DNA of 64,000 nucleotides, taken from assembly GCA_013298145.1 (NCBI GenBank), contig JAAFJO010000004.1, positions 310,001-374,000 of the forward strand, given 5' to 3'. The position numbers and the translations under genes are program-made. This DNA is from Betaproteobacteria bacterium. Lineage in GTDB: Bacteria; Pseudomonadota; Gammaproteobacteria; Burkholderiales; Casimicrobiaceae. Positions 35,310-43,785 of the stretch are shown in pieces. Below the pieces are notes generated by a model that ran no database searches, had not been told where the DNA came from, and saw nothing but the letters and a program-made list of their open reading frames with translations. How positions within the stretch are numbered: position 1 is the stretch's first letter; each line of letters begins with the position of its first letter.

Positions 35310-36599
35310 ATGACTGCGCTTTCGATTACATGTGTTGCAACCGACGAGACCCACGCAACGCTCACGATCAACGTACACGGCGCGAGCGGCGACAGTGATT
35401 CGTTCGAACAGTCTATCGACGATGCGCTGCCGCCCTTCATTCGTGACATTGAGGCATTGAGCATCACACTTGACGCGAAATGTGCGTCAACGATGCTGCC
35501 GCGAGTGCTATTGATCGCCGTTCGCAGACTCGCGAGGGCCGCATCGGTAGCGCTCAAGCCTCTGTCGGCGGACTTCAACGTTGACCATCTTCGGATTGAG
35601 TGCGTATTCGGACTCAAATTAACGGAGCGCTCAGCGCGCAGTTATCGCTTTGAGCGGACGCTCGCGAAGTCAAATGACTCAACACCGGGACTGGTTTCGA
35701 TACTAATCGCCGCTTGGAACCCCAGATATTTTGAGAAGGCACTGCGAAGCGCGCTCGCCCAGACCTATTCAAGCATCGAAATACTCATTGGCGATGATTG
35801 CCCAGATACGGCAATCAAGCAGATTGTTGATCGCGTTTCTTCCCCAAAGTTTCCCATTCATTATTGCAAGAATGAACCGCGCTTGATGGTGCGCGCGAAT
35901 TACGAAGCTTGTTTCAATCGCGCTCGCGGTGAATTCATTAAATACCTTAATGATGACGACTTACTTGAGCCGAATTGTGTTGTTCGAATGGTAGAGTCGC
36001 TCACATTAGAGCCCACTGCCGTACTCGCCACATCTGCGCGCTCGCTTATTGATGAGGTTGGCGGGCCCAAACAGGATCTGCCCGCGACTAAACCCCTTGT
36101 CCCTGTGGATTCCTTCATCGACGGGCAAAGCCTTGTAAATGCGCTGCTATTACTTGGTTTGAATTTCATCGGCGAACCCAGCACGGTGATGTTCCGCAAA
36201 GAACTTGCGCAGCTTGGTGATGAGCCGCTGTTTGATTTTGCGGGGGAGTACGGGCGCGGCGTGACTGACTTCGTATTGTGGTCAAAATTGCTTTGCCGCG
36301 GTGATGCGGTTTATTTGCGCGAACGATTGTCAAGCTTTAGGGTGCACAGAGAGCAGCGCCAAGCAAATCCCGAAGTACAGCGGTTTGCTGTGGACTCGGT
36401 ACCTGCGCTGCGTAATCAATGGTTAGCTTTGGCTGGTCACTTCGCGATGCCCGCTTCGCTGCTGCGCTCGCGCGCGCTCCTTGGAGACTCATTCGCGCTA
36501 CACCCGATTGAGCTTTTCGGTGCAACCGAATCGAACAAGCACACACTTCTGGCACAGTGGGCCGCACGTACGCACCTATTCTTTCACGCAGAGGGGTAG
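35310..36599 (+). CDS. Glycosyltransferase family 2 protein
   Basis: A 429-residue protein. The GT-A domain starts near residue 120: VSILIAAWNPRYFEKALRSALAQTY is followed by IEILIGDDCPD and the metal-binding YLNDDDLLEP (DxD equivalent). The first 110 residues form a separate, unrecognised domain. GT2 enzymes transfer sugars from nucleotide donors to lipids, glycans or proteins. The start at 35310 avoids overlap with the previous gene. Together with the DegT protein it suggests glycan decoration, but acceptor and sugar are unknown. Confidence 0.88.
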   Translation: MTALSITCVATDETHATLTINVHGASGDSDSFEQSIDDALPPFIRDIEALSITLDAKCASTMLPRVLLIAVRRLARAASVALKPLSADFNVDHLRIECVFGLKLTERSARSYRFERTLAKSNDSTPGLVSILIAAWNPRYFEKALRSALAQTYSSIEILIGDDCPDTAIKQIVDRVSSPKFPIHYCKNEPRLMVRANYEACFNRARGEFIKYLNDDDLLEPNCVVRMVESLTLEPTAVLATSARSLIDEVGGPKQDLPATKPLVPVDSFIDGQSLVNALLLLGLNFIGEPSTVMFRKELAQLGDEPLFDFAGEYGRGVTDFVLWSKLLCRGDAVYLRERLSSFRVHREQRQANPEVQRFAVDSVPALRNQWLALAGHFAMPASLLRSRALLGDSFALHPIELFGATESNKHTLLAQWAARTHLFFHAEG

Positions 36600-36603
36600 C
36601 ATT

Positions 36604-37992
36604 GTGCACTACGATCCCATCGTCGAAGCGCTGGTTGCTTTGATCCGAGATACCCGCGAATCTGCTTTGCCATCGGCGATTCAGGATCGTGCAGTCAACC
36701 ACTTGATCGACGCCATTGGTTGCGCCATCGGCGCGCTGGAACAGCGCGTCGCCCCTCTCTGCCACACGCTTGCCCGCGCGAGCGCCTGCGACACGGGCGC
36801 GAGCGTGATCGGTTTGGGCACACGCACCACGCCCGAAATTGCCGCGTTTTGCAACACCTCGTTGATTAGAAGCCTGGACTTCAATGACACGGGTATCGGT
36901 GGTCATCCGAGCGACATGCTAGGCGCGTTGATTGCGATTGCCGAAACGTCCCATGCCAGTGGCCTCGATCTTATTCGTGGCATGCACTGCGCGTACGAGG
37001 CATTCGCTGGATTGCGGCGTGCTGGATTGCGCTTGCGTCGCCAGCATGTTGATCAGCTCCAAGTCGTGCTCGGTGCGGTGTGCGGTTGCGCTGCGATCCT
37101 TCTATTAAATGACGATCAAACAAGACACGCGATCAGTCTCGCGCTCGTGCCGAATGTTCCGCTCCGAGTGACTCGTACAGGTTCGCTTTCCGATTGGAAG
37201 GGCAGCGCAACCGCCCACGCAGCAATGTCGGCCGTATTCGCCGCACGGCTCGCGAGTCTTGGGATGACAGCGCCCGCGACCCCATTTGCAGGTACAGCCG
37301 GACTTTATGAGCTCCTGCAAATCGAACCGTGGGATCACACCAAGATTTCGCCGCTTTCAGCAGGCCGCCCTGCGCTTTGTAGCGTGGGACTAAAGCGCTT
37401 TCCCGCCGAGTACAGCGCGCAGGGGCCGATCGCTATGGCGATATCAATACGCCATGAAGTGGTACTTGAGCAAATCGAGAGCGTTACGGTTGCGCTCCAC
37501 TACGATGGATGGCATGAGATTGGCGGCGGTCAAGGTGACCGTGATGAAAAGTGGCGTCCGGCTACTCGTGAGTCTGCAGATCACAGCCTTCCGTTTTTAC
37601 TGGCAAGCGCGCTGCGCGATGGCGACATAAGTTTGAGCACCTACGACGAGGCTCGATTGTGCGACCCGCAAATCTTGGCGCTCGTAGACGCCATCACGGT
37701 CTCTCACGATCAAGCGCTTACGCAGCAGCACGCAGGAGAAATCCCGACATGGCCTTCGCGGATGACGATTCGGTTGCGCAGCGGTGACATCCTTGTCCGA
37801 AGTACGGACTCGCCCGCTGGGCATCCGAATAACCCGATGAGCGCGTGCGAACTACGGGCGAAATTCGATTCGCTATGCGGAACTAGACTAGATGCAGTTT
37901 CGCGCGAGGCACTGATTCATGCCATCGTGACGCTCCACGAAGGTGAGCAGCTCGGAGCGCTTCTAACCAAACTTCGCGCGATTGCGTGCTAA
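36604..37992 (+). CDS. MmgE/PrpD family protein
   Basis: A 462-residue protein of the 2-methylcitrate dehydratase (PrpD) / cis-aconitate decarboxylase fold. Typical blocks are LIDAIGCAIGALE, IRSLDFNDTGIGGHPSDMLGALIAIAE, a WKGSATAHAAMSAVFAARLA segment, and the tail GHPNNPMSACELRAKFDSL. The start is a GTG with a good ribosome binding site (GAGGGG), 4 bp after the glycosyltransferase stop. No prpB or prpC is nearby, so it is not part of a standard propionate pathway. A lyase or decarboxylase role within this cluster is an inference. Confidence 0.88.
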   Translation: MHYDPIVEALVALIRDTRESALPSAIQDRAVNHLIDAIGCAIGALEQRVAPLCHTLARASACDTGASVIGLGTRTTPEIAAFCNTSLIRSLDFNDTGIGGHPSDMLGALIAIAETSHASGLDLIRGMHCAYEAFAGLRRAGLRLRRQHVDQLQVVLGAVCGCAAILLLNDDQTRHAISLALVPNVPLRVTRTGSLSDWKGSATAHAAMSAVFAARLASLGMTAPATPFAGTAGLYELLQIEPWDHTKISPLSAGRPALCSVGLKRFPAEYSAQGPIAMAISIRHEVVLEQIESVTVALHYDGWHEIGGGQGDRDEKWRPATRESADHSLPFLLASALRDGDISLSTYDEARLCDPQILALVDAITVSHDQALTQQHAGEIPTWPSRMTIRLRSGDILVRSTDSPAGHPNNPMSACELRAKFDSLCGTRLDAVSREALIHAIVTLHEGEQLGALLTKLRAIAC

Positions 37993-38069
37993 GTCGAGTG
38001 CTCAGCGGCCCGAGGACATCACATCCTCATGATGTGGCAGCGAGTCTCGAGTGACTTGTGCTCTGCGTG

Positions 38070-39155
38070 TTACTCACGGACCCAGTGCAAACGCTCGTTG
38101 AGCACGCTTCGCATCTCTTCGTTCACGCTCGCGTCGGCAGAGCGCCTGAAGATCGTCTCAGCGAAGTAACTCGAATCGCCATCTGATTGCCACCCCAGCC
38201 AATGTCGCAACGTGTCTCCAACTTCGTCATGACCGAGCCAACGCCGAGCGCTTGTGGCTCCCGTGAACCGGCCGTTGAATTCAAATATTTTTAGTTGTCC
38301 ATCTGGGCCGCGTTGACATTGGACATTGATCGGACCGCGCCAGCCTGCCACAGCGAATGCCCCCGCACTGCGCCGCGTGAGCGCTTGCGTATCAGCGCTG
38401 GTCTCACGGCTCACCGATACGCTTTTGCCTAAAAGCATCGTGTTACGAGTAGCAATCGACGAGGTCACATTACCGTTTGAATCGATATTCGCTTGCAACG
38501 AGATTTTTATCTCTTCAAGCGAGTGAAAGAGCGCGATCCCTTCGGCCTCCTCACTCGCTACGTGCGCGGCTACCCGCGCGTGATTGCCGAGATACTCCTG
38601 AACAACGTAGTCATCACGCCCACTAAGCCATCCGAGTTGCTCTGCGCGAACAACTACTCGTACGCCGCGAGACGCAAAGCCACAACGCGGCTTGGCGATC
38701 AGCGGAAATCCGTGTTTCTTGGCAAACTCACGAAGCCGTTGGTGATCAGTACATCCCACAGTCTCGGCAAATGGCAAATCGAGTTCACGAGCCAATTCTG
38801 CGCTGTCAAGCTTGTCAAGCATCGCATTGGCAATTCGAACCGCTCCACAAAGCAGTTTGTGGTGCTGTTGCGGCGCGCCTTGCTGATATGAGGCGAGCCA
38901 GGCTACATCCGTATCACGTGTTGGAACGATTAGATCGGGTTTCGTCGCGGAAACCACATCAGCAAAGCGGGTCGCGAACTCGTCGCTGCGGTCTATTTCG
39001 GACGTGAGCCACACTTCATCGTAGTCGCTCAATATCGCTTCGTCCGCCACGCTATTCATCGCGACAAGCCGCAACGCGCTCCTTCGACTCGATAGAGTCG
39101 AGAGCACGTTAGCGGCAACCAGACTGCCCCCAGACATGACCAAAACAGTGTGCAC
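38070..39155 (-). CDS. ATP-grasp ligase (carbamoyl-phosphate-synthase-like)
   Basis: A 361-residue ATP-grasp enzyme, the family that ligates carboxylates to amines or thiols through acyl-phosphates. The ATP-binding strand FPLIAKPRCGFASRGV contains the expected lysine. The VVQEYLG block and the metal-binding KIFEFNGRFTGAT near the C-terminus are intact. GTG 39155 is the start. It follows the GNAT gene by 3 bp on the same strand, suggesting they act together. Its degenerate paralogue is at 34187. Confidence 0.88.
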   Translation of the reverse strand: MHTVLVMSGGSLVAANVLSTLSSRRSALRLVAMNSVADEAILSDYDEVWLTSEIDRSDEFATRFADVVSATKPDLIVPTRDTDVAWLASYQQGAPQQHHKLLCGAVRIANAMLDKLDSAELARELDLPFAETVGCTDHQRLREFAKKHGFPLIAKPRCGFASRGVRVVVRAEQLGWLSGRDDYVVQEYLGNHARVAAHVASEEAEGIALFHSLEEIKISLQANIDSNGNVTSSIATRNTMLLGKSVSVSRETSADTQALTRRSAGAFAVAGWRGPINVQCQRGPDGQLKIFEFNGRFTGATSARRWLGHDEVGDTLRHWLGWQSDGDSSYFAETIFRRSADASVNEEMRSVLNERLHWVRE

Positions 39156-39158
39156 GGG

Positions 39159-39686
39159 CTACGCTCCAGTTGCGCGTTTGAACATGTAGGTGGTCGAGCA
39201 GTATCCCCCGTGCGGCTTGAGCGCAAAATCTGGAATATGTCCGCACACGGACCAACCGAGTTTTCTGTAAAGATGCGACGCTGCTGCATCCGTTTCTGTA
39301 TCAAGGACCATCAAGGTTTTTCCCGCGACGAACGTGAGACGCTCAATCTCGCGCATCAACGCCTCCGCGACGCCTTGTCTGCGCGCACGCGGATGCACCA
39401 TCATCTTTGCAATATCAGCGCGATGCAGCTGGTTTTCAGGAAGATCAATCACTGATTGCACCGTCCCGATAACAACACCTTGATCGTCCCTTGCAACCAG
39501 AAGAATCCGCTCGCCGCGCTCGACTGACTCTGATGTCTTGACCCAAAACGCGTTTGCTTTTTCTCGTGACACGGGATGCATGAAGCTTATAGAGCCACCG
39601 CTCGCCACGGCTTCGGTGAGCGTTTCACAGAGTTGCGCGCGAGTCGATGGGTCCACAACTTCAATTCGTTCAATATCGAATTTCAT
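39159..39686 (-). CDS. GNAT family N-acetyltransferase
   Basis: A 175-residue GNAT. The acetyl-CoA binding motif A is IAKMMVHPRARRQGVAEALMREIE, followed by LYRKLGWSVCGHIPDFAL. The substrate is unknown. Start ATG 39686 is chosen because MKFDIERIEVV begins the fold, and the upstream in-frame segment runs through a repeat copy. It lies between the other GNAT gene and the ATP-grasp ligase. Confidence 0.9.
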   Translation of the reverse strand: MKFDIERIEVVDPSTRAQLCETLTEAVASGGSISFMHPVSREKANAFWVKTSESVERGERILLVARDDQGVVIGTVQSVIDLPENQLHRADIAKMMVHPRARRQGVAEALMREIERLTFVAGKTLMVLDTETDAAASHLYRKLGWSVCGHIPDFALKPHGGYCSTTYMFKRATGA

Positions 39687-39712
39687 AGCTAATCTCCCGA
39701 CTATGCGTTCGT

Positions 39713-39735
39713 TGTAGGCGCGGGCTTGACCGCGC
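39713..39735 (+). repeat. Second copy of the REP-like arm
   Basis: 23 nt identical to the left arm at 15909-15931 (begins TGTAGGCGCGGGCTTG). The opposite arm is only weakly recognisable (about 39768-39780), where it meets the end of the next gene. Confidence 0.7.
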
Positions 39736-39786
39736 TTCGTCGTTGACGAATCTTCTCTTTCATTGCTCAAGCGTGGTCGAGCGAAC

Positions 39787-40308
39787 TCAGCCATCCACTG
39801 GCGCCAGAGGTGTCTCCAAAATCAACTGATAGAACGCCAAATCGAGCCAACGTCCAAATTTGAAAGCCGCGTGTCGAATCGTTCCGGCGTGTTCGAACCC
39901 CATCTTCTTGTGAACCGCAATACTCACCTCGTTGGTGGCATCGATCCCGCCGATCAGTGTGTGCAAATTGGCCGCACGCGCCTTCTGAATGATGGCTTCC
40001 ATCAATACGAGGCTCACGCCCTTGCCGCGATGGGATTTCTCTACATAGACCGAGTGTTCAACGGTGTACTTATTTGCGGGGAACGCACGAAAATTTCCGT
40101 AGCTTGCAAAGCCCATCAGCGCGCCCCTATCGTCAACCGCCCCGATCACCGGAAATCGATTCGCCTCTTTGGTTGCGAACCATGCCTTCATCGTTTCCAT
40201 GGTGCGCGGCTTGTATTCGTAGAGCGCAGTGGAATTCGCGATCGCATCGTTGAAGATTGCGAGGATCGCGGCGGCGTGTGCATCGTAAGCGCATGACACG
40301 AGTGTCAT
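39787..40308 (-). CDS. GNAT N-acetyltransferase (phosphinothricin acetyltransferase-like)
   Basis: A 173-residue GNAT. It shows the pattern of the PAT/Pat-like group: IFNDAIANSTALYEYKPRTMETMKAWF, the acetyl-CoA site VYVEKSHRGKGVSLVLMEAII, and the closing IGGIDATNEVSIAVHKKMGFEHAGTIRHAAFKFGRWLDLAFYQ. These proteins acetylate amino acids such as methionine sulfone or phosphinothricin. The start at 40308 overlaps the XRE-cupin stop by 4 bp, so it is translationally coupled to that regulator. Confidence 0.93.
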   Translation of the reverse strand: MTLVSCAYDAHAAAILAIFNDAIANSTALYEYKPRTMETMKAWFATKEANRFPVIGAVDDRGALMGFASYGNFRAFPANKYTVEHSVYVEKSHRGKGVSLVLMEAIIQKARAANLHTLIGGIDATNEVSIAVHKKMGFEHAGTIRHAAFKFGRWLDLAFYQLILETPLAPVDG

Positions 40309-40883
40309 TTTCGGTCTCCTGATATTAAGGCGACGATGTAGCGCGCCTGCTTTACGTGTGGATTGGTGTAGATGATGGACTCGCCCACTTTTGTTGCGAG
40401 GCAATCGCCTGCACTTAACGAATACTTGACGTCGCCAACTTGAACTTCCATCGCACCAGAAACGATCCAAATTTGCTGATGCAGTTCGCGCCCAGGTGTT
40501 GCCGCGTATGCGACGCGCGCGCCCGCGGGAAAGGTGACTTCGATCAAATCAATCGGGGACGTGAAATTTTCTGGCGACAGCATGCGCCGTACGTATCCCG
40601 ATTCGGGATCGCGCCAAATTGACTGCTCTTCCCGCTTCGAGTGGGGACTTGCAGGCGTGGCCTCACCTTCGAAAAATGCCGTGATGGGACAGCCGAGCGC
40701 GCTTGCAATTCGATCCAATACCACCGCGGTCGCACTGGTCTCCGCGCGCTCAATCAGAGAGATCATCGAACGACTCACGCCGCTTTTCTCCGCCAAAACC
40801 TCTAACGACCAGCCGCGCGCCGCGCGCATTTCACGCACGCGCTCGGCAATTCTTAGGCTTAGGTCTGGTTCACTGCTGGACAT
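40305..40883 (-). CDS. XRE-family regulator with cupin domain
   Basis: A 192-residue regulator. An N-terminal helix-turn-helix (VREMRAARGWSLEVLAEKSGVSRSMISLIERAETS) is followed by a cupin small-molecule-binding domain (about 110-190). This architecture (SutR/PuuR type) senses small metabolites and often represses or activates the adjacent gene. Start 40883 has the ribosome binding site GGAGAAA. It heads a minus-strand unit with two GNAT genes and the ATP-grasp ligase. Confidence 0.92.
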   Translation of the reverse strand: MSSSEPDLSLRIAERVREMRAARGWSLEVLAEKSGVSRSMISLIERAETSATAVVLDRIASALGCPITAFFEGEATPASPHSKREEQSIWRDPESGYVRRMLSPENFTSPIDLIEVTFPAGARVAYAATPGRELHQQIWIVSGAMEVQVGDVKYSLSAGDCLATKVGESIIYTNPHVKQARYIVALISGDRK

Positions 40884-40957
40884 TTTCTCCAATATACTAG
40901 AAATTAGAGATTACGCGCTATCCCCACGCCAACTGTCTACACGCATTGGGGCGGAAT

Positions 40958-42052
40958 CTAATTCGACATCAGACACACGTCGCTCATTCGATCGATTTTT
41001 GATCCACCCTCGGTTGGCGTTTGCTGCTGCAATACCTCTGATCCCCATGATCGAAGTAGCGAATCACCGAGCTCGCGTGCGCGACTTAGGTCGTCCTCGG
41101 GCATTGAGCTGGCCCATTCGCCGAGGGCGCGCTCCATACCGCGCGCTCGAACATCGCGCATACGCTCAGCTTGCGTATGCGCATGCGCAAATGCGTATGC
41201 GCGCACGGGATCAGGCTCGGCAAGCGAAAACTGCGATAGCAACGGGATGTTCGAGAACAATCCGCGTCCAGAGTGTTCGTAAGCAAGCATTCGAGTGGCA
41301 GTGGGCCAACCGCGCTCGGCTGCGTGAACGAGTAGCGAAGGGGCGTACAGCCGGTATGCAGCGAGAGCGTCCATCGCATCAATCGCGGAAATCGGCGAAT
41401 CAATATCACTCGCGATCCAGTACGGAATGAGAAAGAAATCTGTGGAGGCAAGGTGTCCTTGCAAGCTCGCCTGCAGCAGAAGCCGCCACGGCTTCTCGAA
41501 AGCTTTCGCGTCAAAGCCATCGCAGTGTGAGCTTTGTTGTGCTGCCTCGATTTCAGCCTCAGCAACAGACGCTATAAGCGTTGGGCGCGAAGGATCGCCT
41601 TCTGGCAGGCGTTCGAGCGTATCGCGAAGCTTCTCGATTTTGCGTGTAGAGCCGCGCCGAAATTCGATGCAGAACAAAGTCTCGACCGCTAAGCGGCAGC
41701 TTGCGAAGTAGTTTCCTGCGTTCGCGAGCGCATGAAGTTGCGGCGCGGTTTTCAGCAGCGGCTGATCGCGCGGCGGTAGCTGCGCTCGAAGGGCTGTTGC
41801 CGATGGCGCGTTCGCTGCGCTTGTCTGATTCGCACCGGATTGGGGCCGCGTCGTGCTCGAAGCCACGGTGTCTACCGCTCGGCGCGGTTTCGCGTGCACC
41901 CGCTCACCCATCGCACTCGCTTGGGTCGCGAACGCTTCCGCACGCCTTTCCGCGACCCACCATCTCGCGCAGAGCAAAATGAGCAAAACAAACCCAAGGC
42001 CCAAAACAACCCAGTACCAGCGAGTACGCTTTCTTGATGGATGAGCTTGCAT
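40958..42052 (-). CDS. Membrane-anchored hypothetical protein with alpha-helical repeats
   Basis: A 364-residue protein with one N-terminal membrane helix (YWVVLGLGFVLLILLCARWWV, about residues 11-31). A disordered Ser/Ala-rich linker and a helical C-terminal region of about 260 residues follow. The helical region has cysteines in SCRLAVETLFCIEF and a Sel1/TPR-like feel. I do not recognise a family. Start 42052 is preferred over a GTG further upstream. It ends 66 bp before the XRE-cupin gene, but the larger gap argues for a separate unit. Confidence 0.7.
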   Translation of the reverse strand: MQAHPSRKRTRWYWVVLGLGFVLLILLCARWWVAERRAEAFATQASAMGERVHAKPRRAVDTVASSTTRPQSGANQTSAANAPSATALRAQLPPRDQPLLKTAPQLHALANAGNYFASCRLAVETLFCIEFRRGSTRKIEKLRDTLERLPEGDPSRPTLIASVAEAEIEAAQQSSHCDGFDAKAFEKPWRLLLQASLQGHLASTDFFLIPYWIASDIDSPISAIDAMDALAAYRLYAPSLLVHAAERGWPTATRMLAYEHSGRGLFSNIPLLSQFSLAEPDPVRAYAFAHAHTQAERMRDVRARGMERALGEWASSMPEDDLSRARELGDSLLRSWGSEVLQQQTPTEGGSKIDRMSDVCLMSN

Positions 42053-42094
42053 GGTGCTAGGCGCGGTTGCGTACACAGAAGTCTAGCGCCGACA

Positions 42095-42120
42095 AAAAAG
42101 CCCGCACGAGGCGGGCTTGA
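42095..42120 (-). terminator. Terminator of the desaturase gene
   Basis: The stem AAGCCCGC/GCGGGCTT with a five-base loop is followed, on the minus strand, by a T run (the plus-strand A run at 42095). It lies 16 bp after the desaturase stop. Confidence 0.85.
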
Positions 42121-42135
42121 TTGGGCGGATATCGC

Positions 42136-43356
42136 TTACGCAAACCGCGCCAGTCGCGTCGAGAACGCTTGCAACGGCTCGATATTCGAGCGCTCAGCAT
42201 TCGCCCGCCATTCTTTCCAGCGAGCGATCAATTGCTCTTTCGATTCAGTGGAGCGACCCCAGAGCGCGGTGAGGTCTTGCTTCATTTGATAGAGCTTTTT
42301 CAGCGATTCGCTGTGGGCGAAAAGCGTCGCGAGGCGTGCGCGCTGCGCGTCAGCGAGCGTGCTCGCATCGGCGCGGAAATCTTTGAGCGCCTGGCGCAAA
42401 TCTGGCAGATGGATTTCCCCGCGCTCTGCGCGCGCCTTGAGCGATTCAAATTCCGCTTTCGCGGTGCGCTTCACGACGCCTGCGTATTCCTGCATCACGC
42501 GGTAGCGATGCGCGATGATGGCATCGAGCGTTTGATGCGATTCGGCTTCCGAGGCTGCGGTTTCGCGGAGCTTCAACTTGGGCGCCATCTTGCGCACTTT
42601 AGCGAGCCCCACGGCTTGCATTGCGCAGATATACATCCAACCAATATCGAATTCGTACCAGCGATGTGCAAAGTTTGCCGCCGCGCCGAACGCGTGATGG
42701 TTATTGTGAAGCTCTTCGCCACCGATGATGATGCCGATCGGCAGGATGTTGGTCGATGCGTCTTCCGTTAGGTAGTTGCGATAGCCCGCGTGATGCCCTG
42801 TGCCGTTGATGATGCCCGCAGCGGTGACTGGAATCCAAATCAACTGGATGCACCACATGCTGAGGCCGAGCACGCCGAACAACGCGACGTAAATGAAAAG
42901 CGATACAGCCATGCCCTGCCAGGTATAGCGTGCGTAAACGTTACGCTCGATCCAGTCGTCCGGCGTGCCGTAGCCATAGCGCTGCATGGTGTCAGCGTTC
43001 TTCGCTTCATTGCGATACATGTCGACGCCGAAGCGCAACACGTTCCAATGACCATGAACTACCGGACTGTGCGGATCATCGACCGTTTCACATTTCGCGT
43101 GATGTTTGCGATGGATCGCGACCCATTCCTTAGTGACCATGCCGGTCGTAAGCCAAAGCCAAGCACGGAAAAAGTGCGAGACGATGGGGTGAAGATCGAG
43201 CGCGCGATGCGCCTGGGCTCGATGCAAAAAGATGGTGACGGCGGCGATGGTGATGTGAGTGCATCCAAGTGTCACCAACACCAAACCCCACCACGGCAAG
43301 TCGAAAGTTCCGCTTTGCGCGAACGACAGTACCGATTGGAAAACCGAATCAAACAA
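42136..43356 (-). CDS. Membrane fatty acid (acyl-CoA delta-9) desaturase
   Basis: A 406-residue di-iron membrane desaturase that inserts double bases into acyl chains. The three histidine boxes are present: HRAQAHRA, HRKHH and HNNHH. Four hydrophobic segments surround them, and there is a long C-terminal helical extension (about residues 275-406). The start is uncertain: a TTG at 43356 has the ribosome binding site GGGAG at correct spacing, and a GTG at 43383 is the alternative. An FNR-like palindrome lies upstream at 43484. Role: adjusting membrane fluidity. Confidence 0.9.
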   Translation of the reverse strand: MFDSVFQSVLSFAQSGTFDLPWWGLVLVTLGCTHITIAAVTIFLHRAQAHRALDLHPIVSHFFRAWLWLTTGMVTKEWVAIHRKHHAKCETVDDPHSPVVHGHWNVLRFGVDMYRNEAKNADTMQRYGYGTPDDWIERNVYARYTWQGMAVSLFIYVALFGVLGLSMWCIQLIWIPVTAAGIINGTGHHAGYRNYLTEDASTNILPIGIIIGGEELHNNHHAFGAAANFAHRWYEFDIGWMYICAMQAVGLAKVRKMAPKLKLRETAASEAESHQTLDAIIAHRYRVMQEYAGVVKRTAKAEFESLKARAERGEIHLPDLRQALKDFRADASTLADAQRARLATLFAHSESLKKLYQMKQDLTALWGRSTESKEQLIARWKEWRANAERSNIEPLQAFSTRLARFA

Positions 43357-43483
43357 AGTGTGCTCCCTGTTTATATGTGGCACGACTCCCGCTGCGTTTG
43401 AAAAACCACTGCAACGCGAGAAGTCTTACCTCCGATTTTAGGTTTGTTCGGCCTGAAACAACCGTAAGTTTTGCTCTATTCGC

Positions 43484-43497
43484 TTGATCAAGCTCAA
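43484..43497. promoter_or_regulatory. FNR/Anr-like box
   Basis: TTGAT-CAAG-CTCAA matches the FNR consensus TTGAT-N4-ATCAA at nine of ten defined positions. It lies between the divergent genes, about 130 bp from the desaturase start. Confidence 0.35.
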
Positions 43498-43527
43498 AGT
43501 CATTCTTGTTTTCACGCGGCTAAGTGT

Positions 43528-43562
43528 TTGATTATTAACGTACAAATAGCTATACATTTGTA
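43528..43562 (+). promoter_or_regulatory. Promoter with operator-like inverted repeat for the patatin-CHAT-MBL cassette
   Basis: The -35 element TTGATT (43528-43533), a 17-bp spacer and the -10 element TATACA (43551-43556) form a near-consensus sigma-70 promoter. The inverted repeat TACAAAT-N8-ATTTGTA (43541-43547 with 43556-43562) encloses the -10 and start site, as a repressor operator would. Confidence 0.6.
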
Positions 43563-43785
43563 ACTTTCGCCCATAATTAATGGCGGCTATGCGTCTTTTT
43601 TCGTTTTCTTGCTTTTCTGCTTTTTCGCCGCTTAGCCAAGGCTTTAATTTAGTTTGTAAGCTTTTCCGCGCTCTCGTCCTTGGGTTTCACTTCACGCTGT
43701 CGCGAATCGGTGAGAAGCTACGTCTTACCGATCATCACGGGGCACACGCTCCGACGAGTCTTCGAACCGACCACCGGGAGAACGT

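Larger units (their letters stand above)
43384..43785. other. Divergent regulatory region of desaturase and patatin-CHAT-MBL cassette
   Basis: About 400 bp. It is AT-rich from 43490 to 43590. It contains an FNR-like site, a strong promoter with embedded inverted repeat (43528-43562), and a 220-nt leader before the patatin start. The leader contains a T-rich open frame from 43580 that is not convincing as a gene. Confidence 0.6.

Noticed and set aside
37993..38069. Small palindrome (CACAT/ATGTG) between the convergent operons of the island considered as a terminator
   Set aside because: Stem is only about five base pairs and there is no T run.
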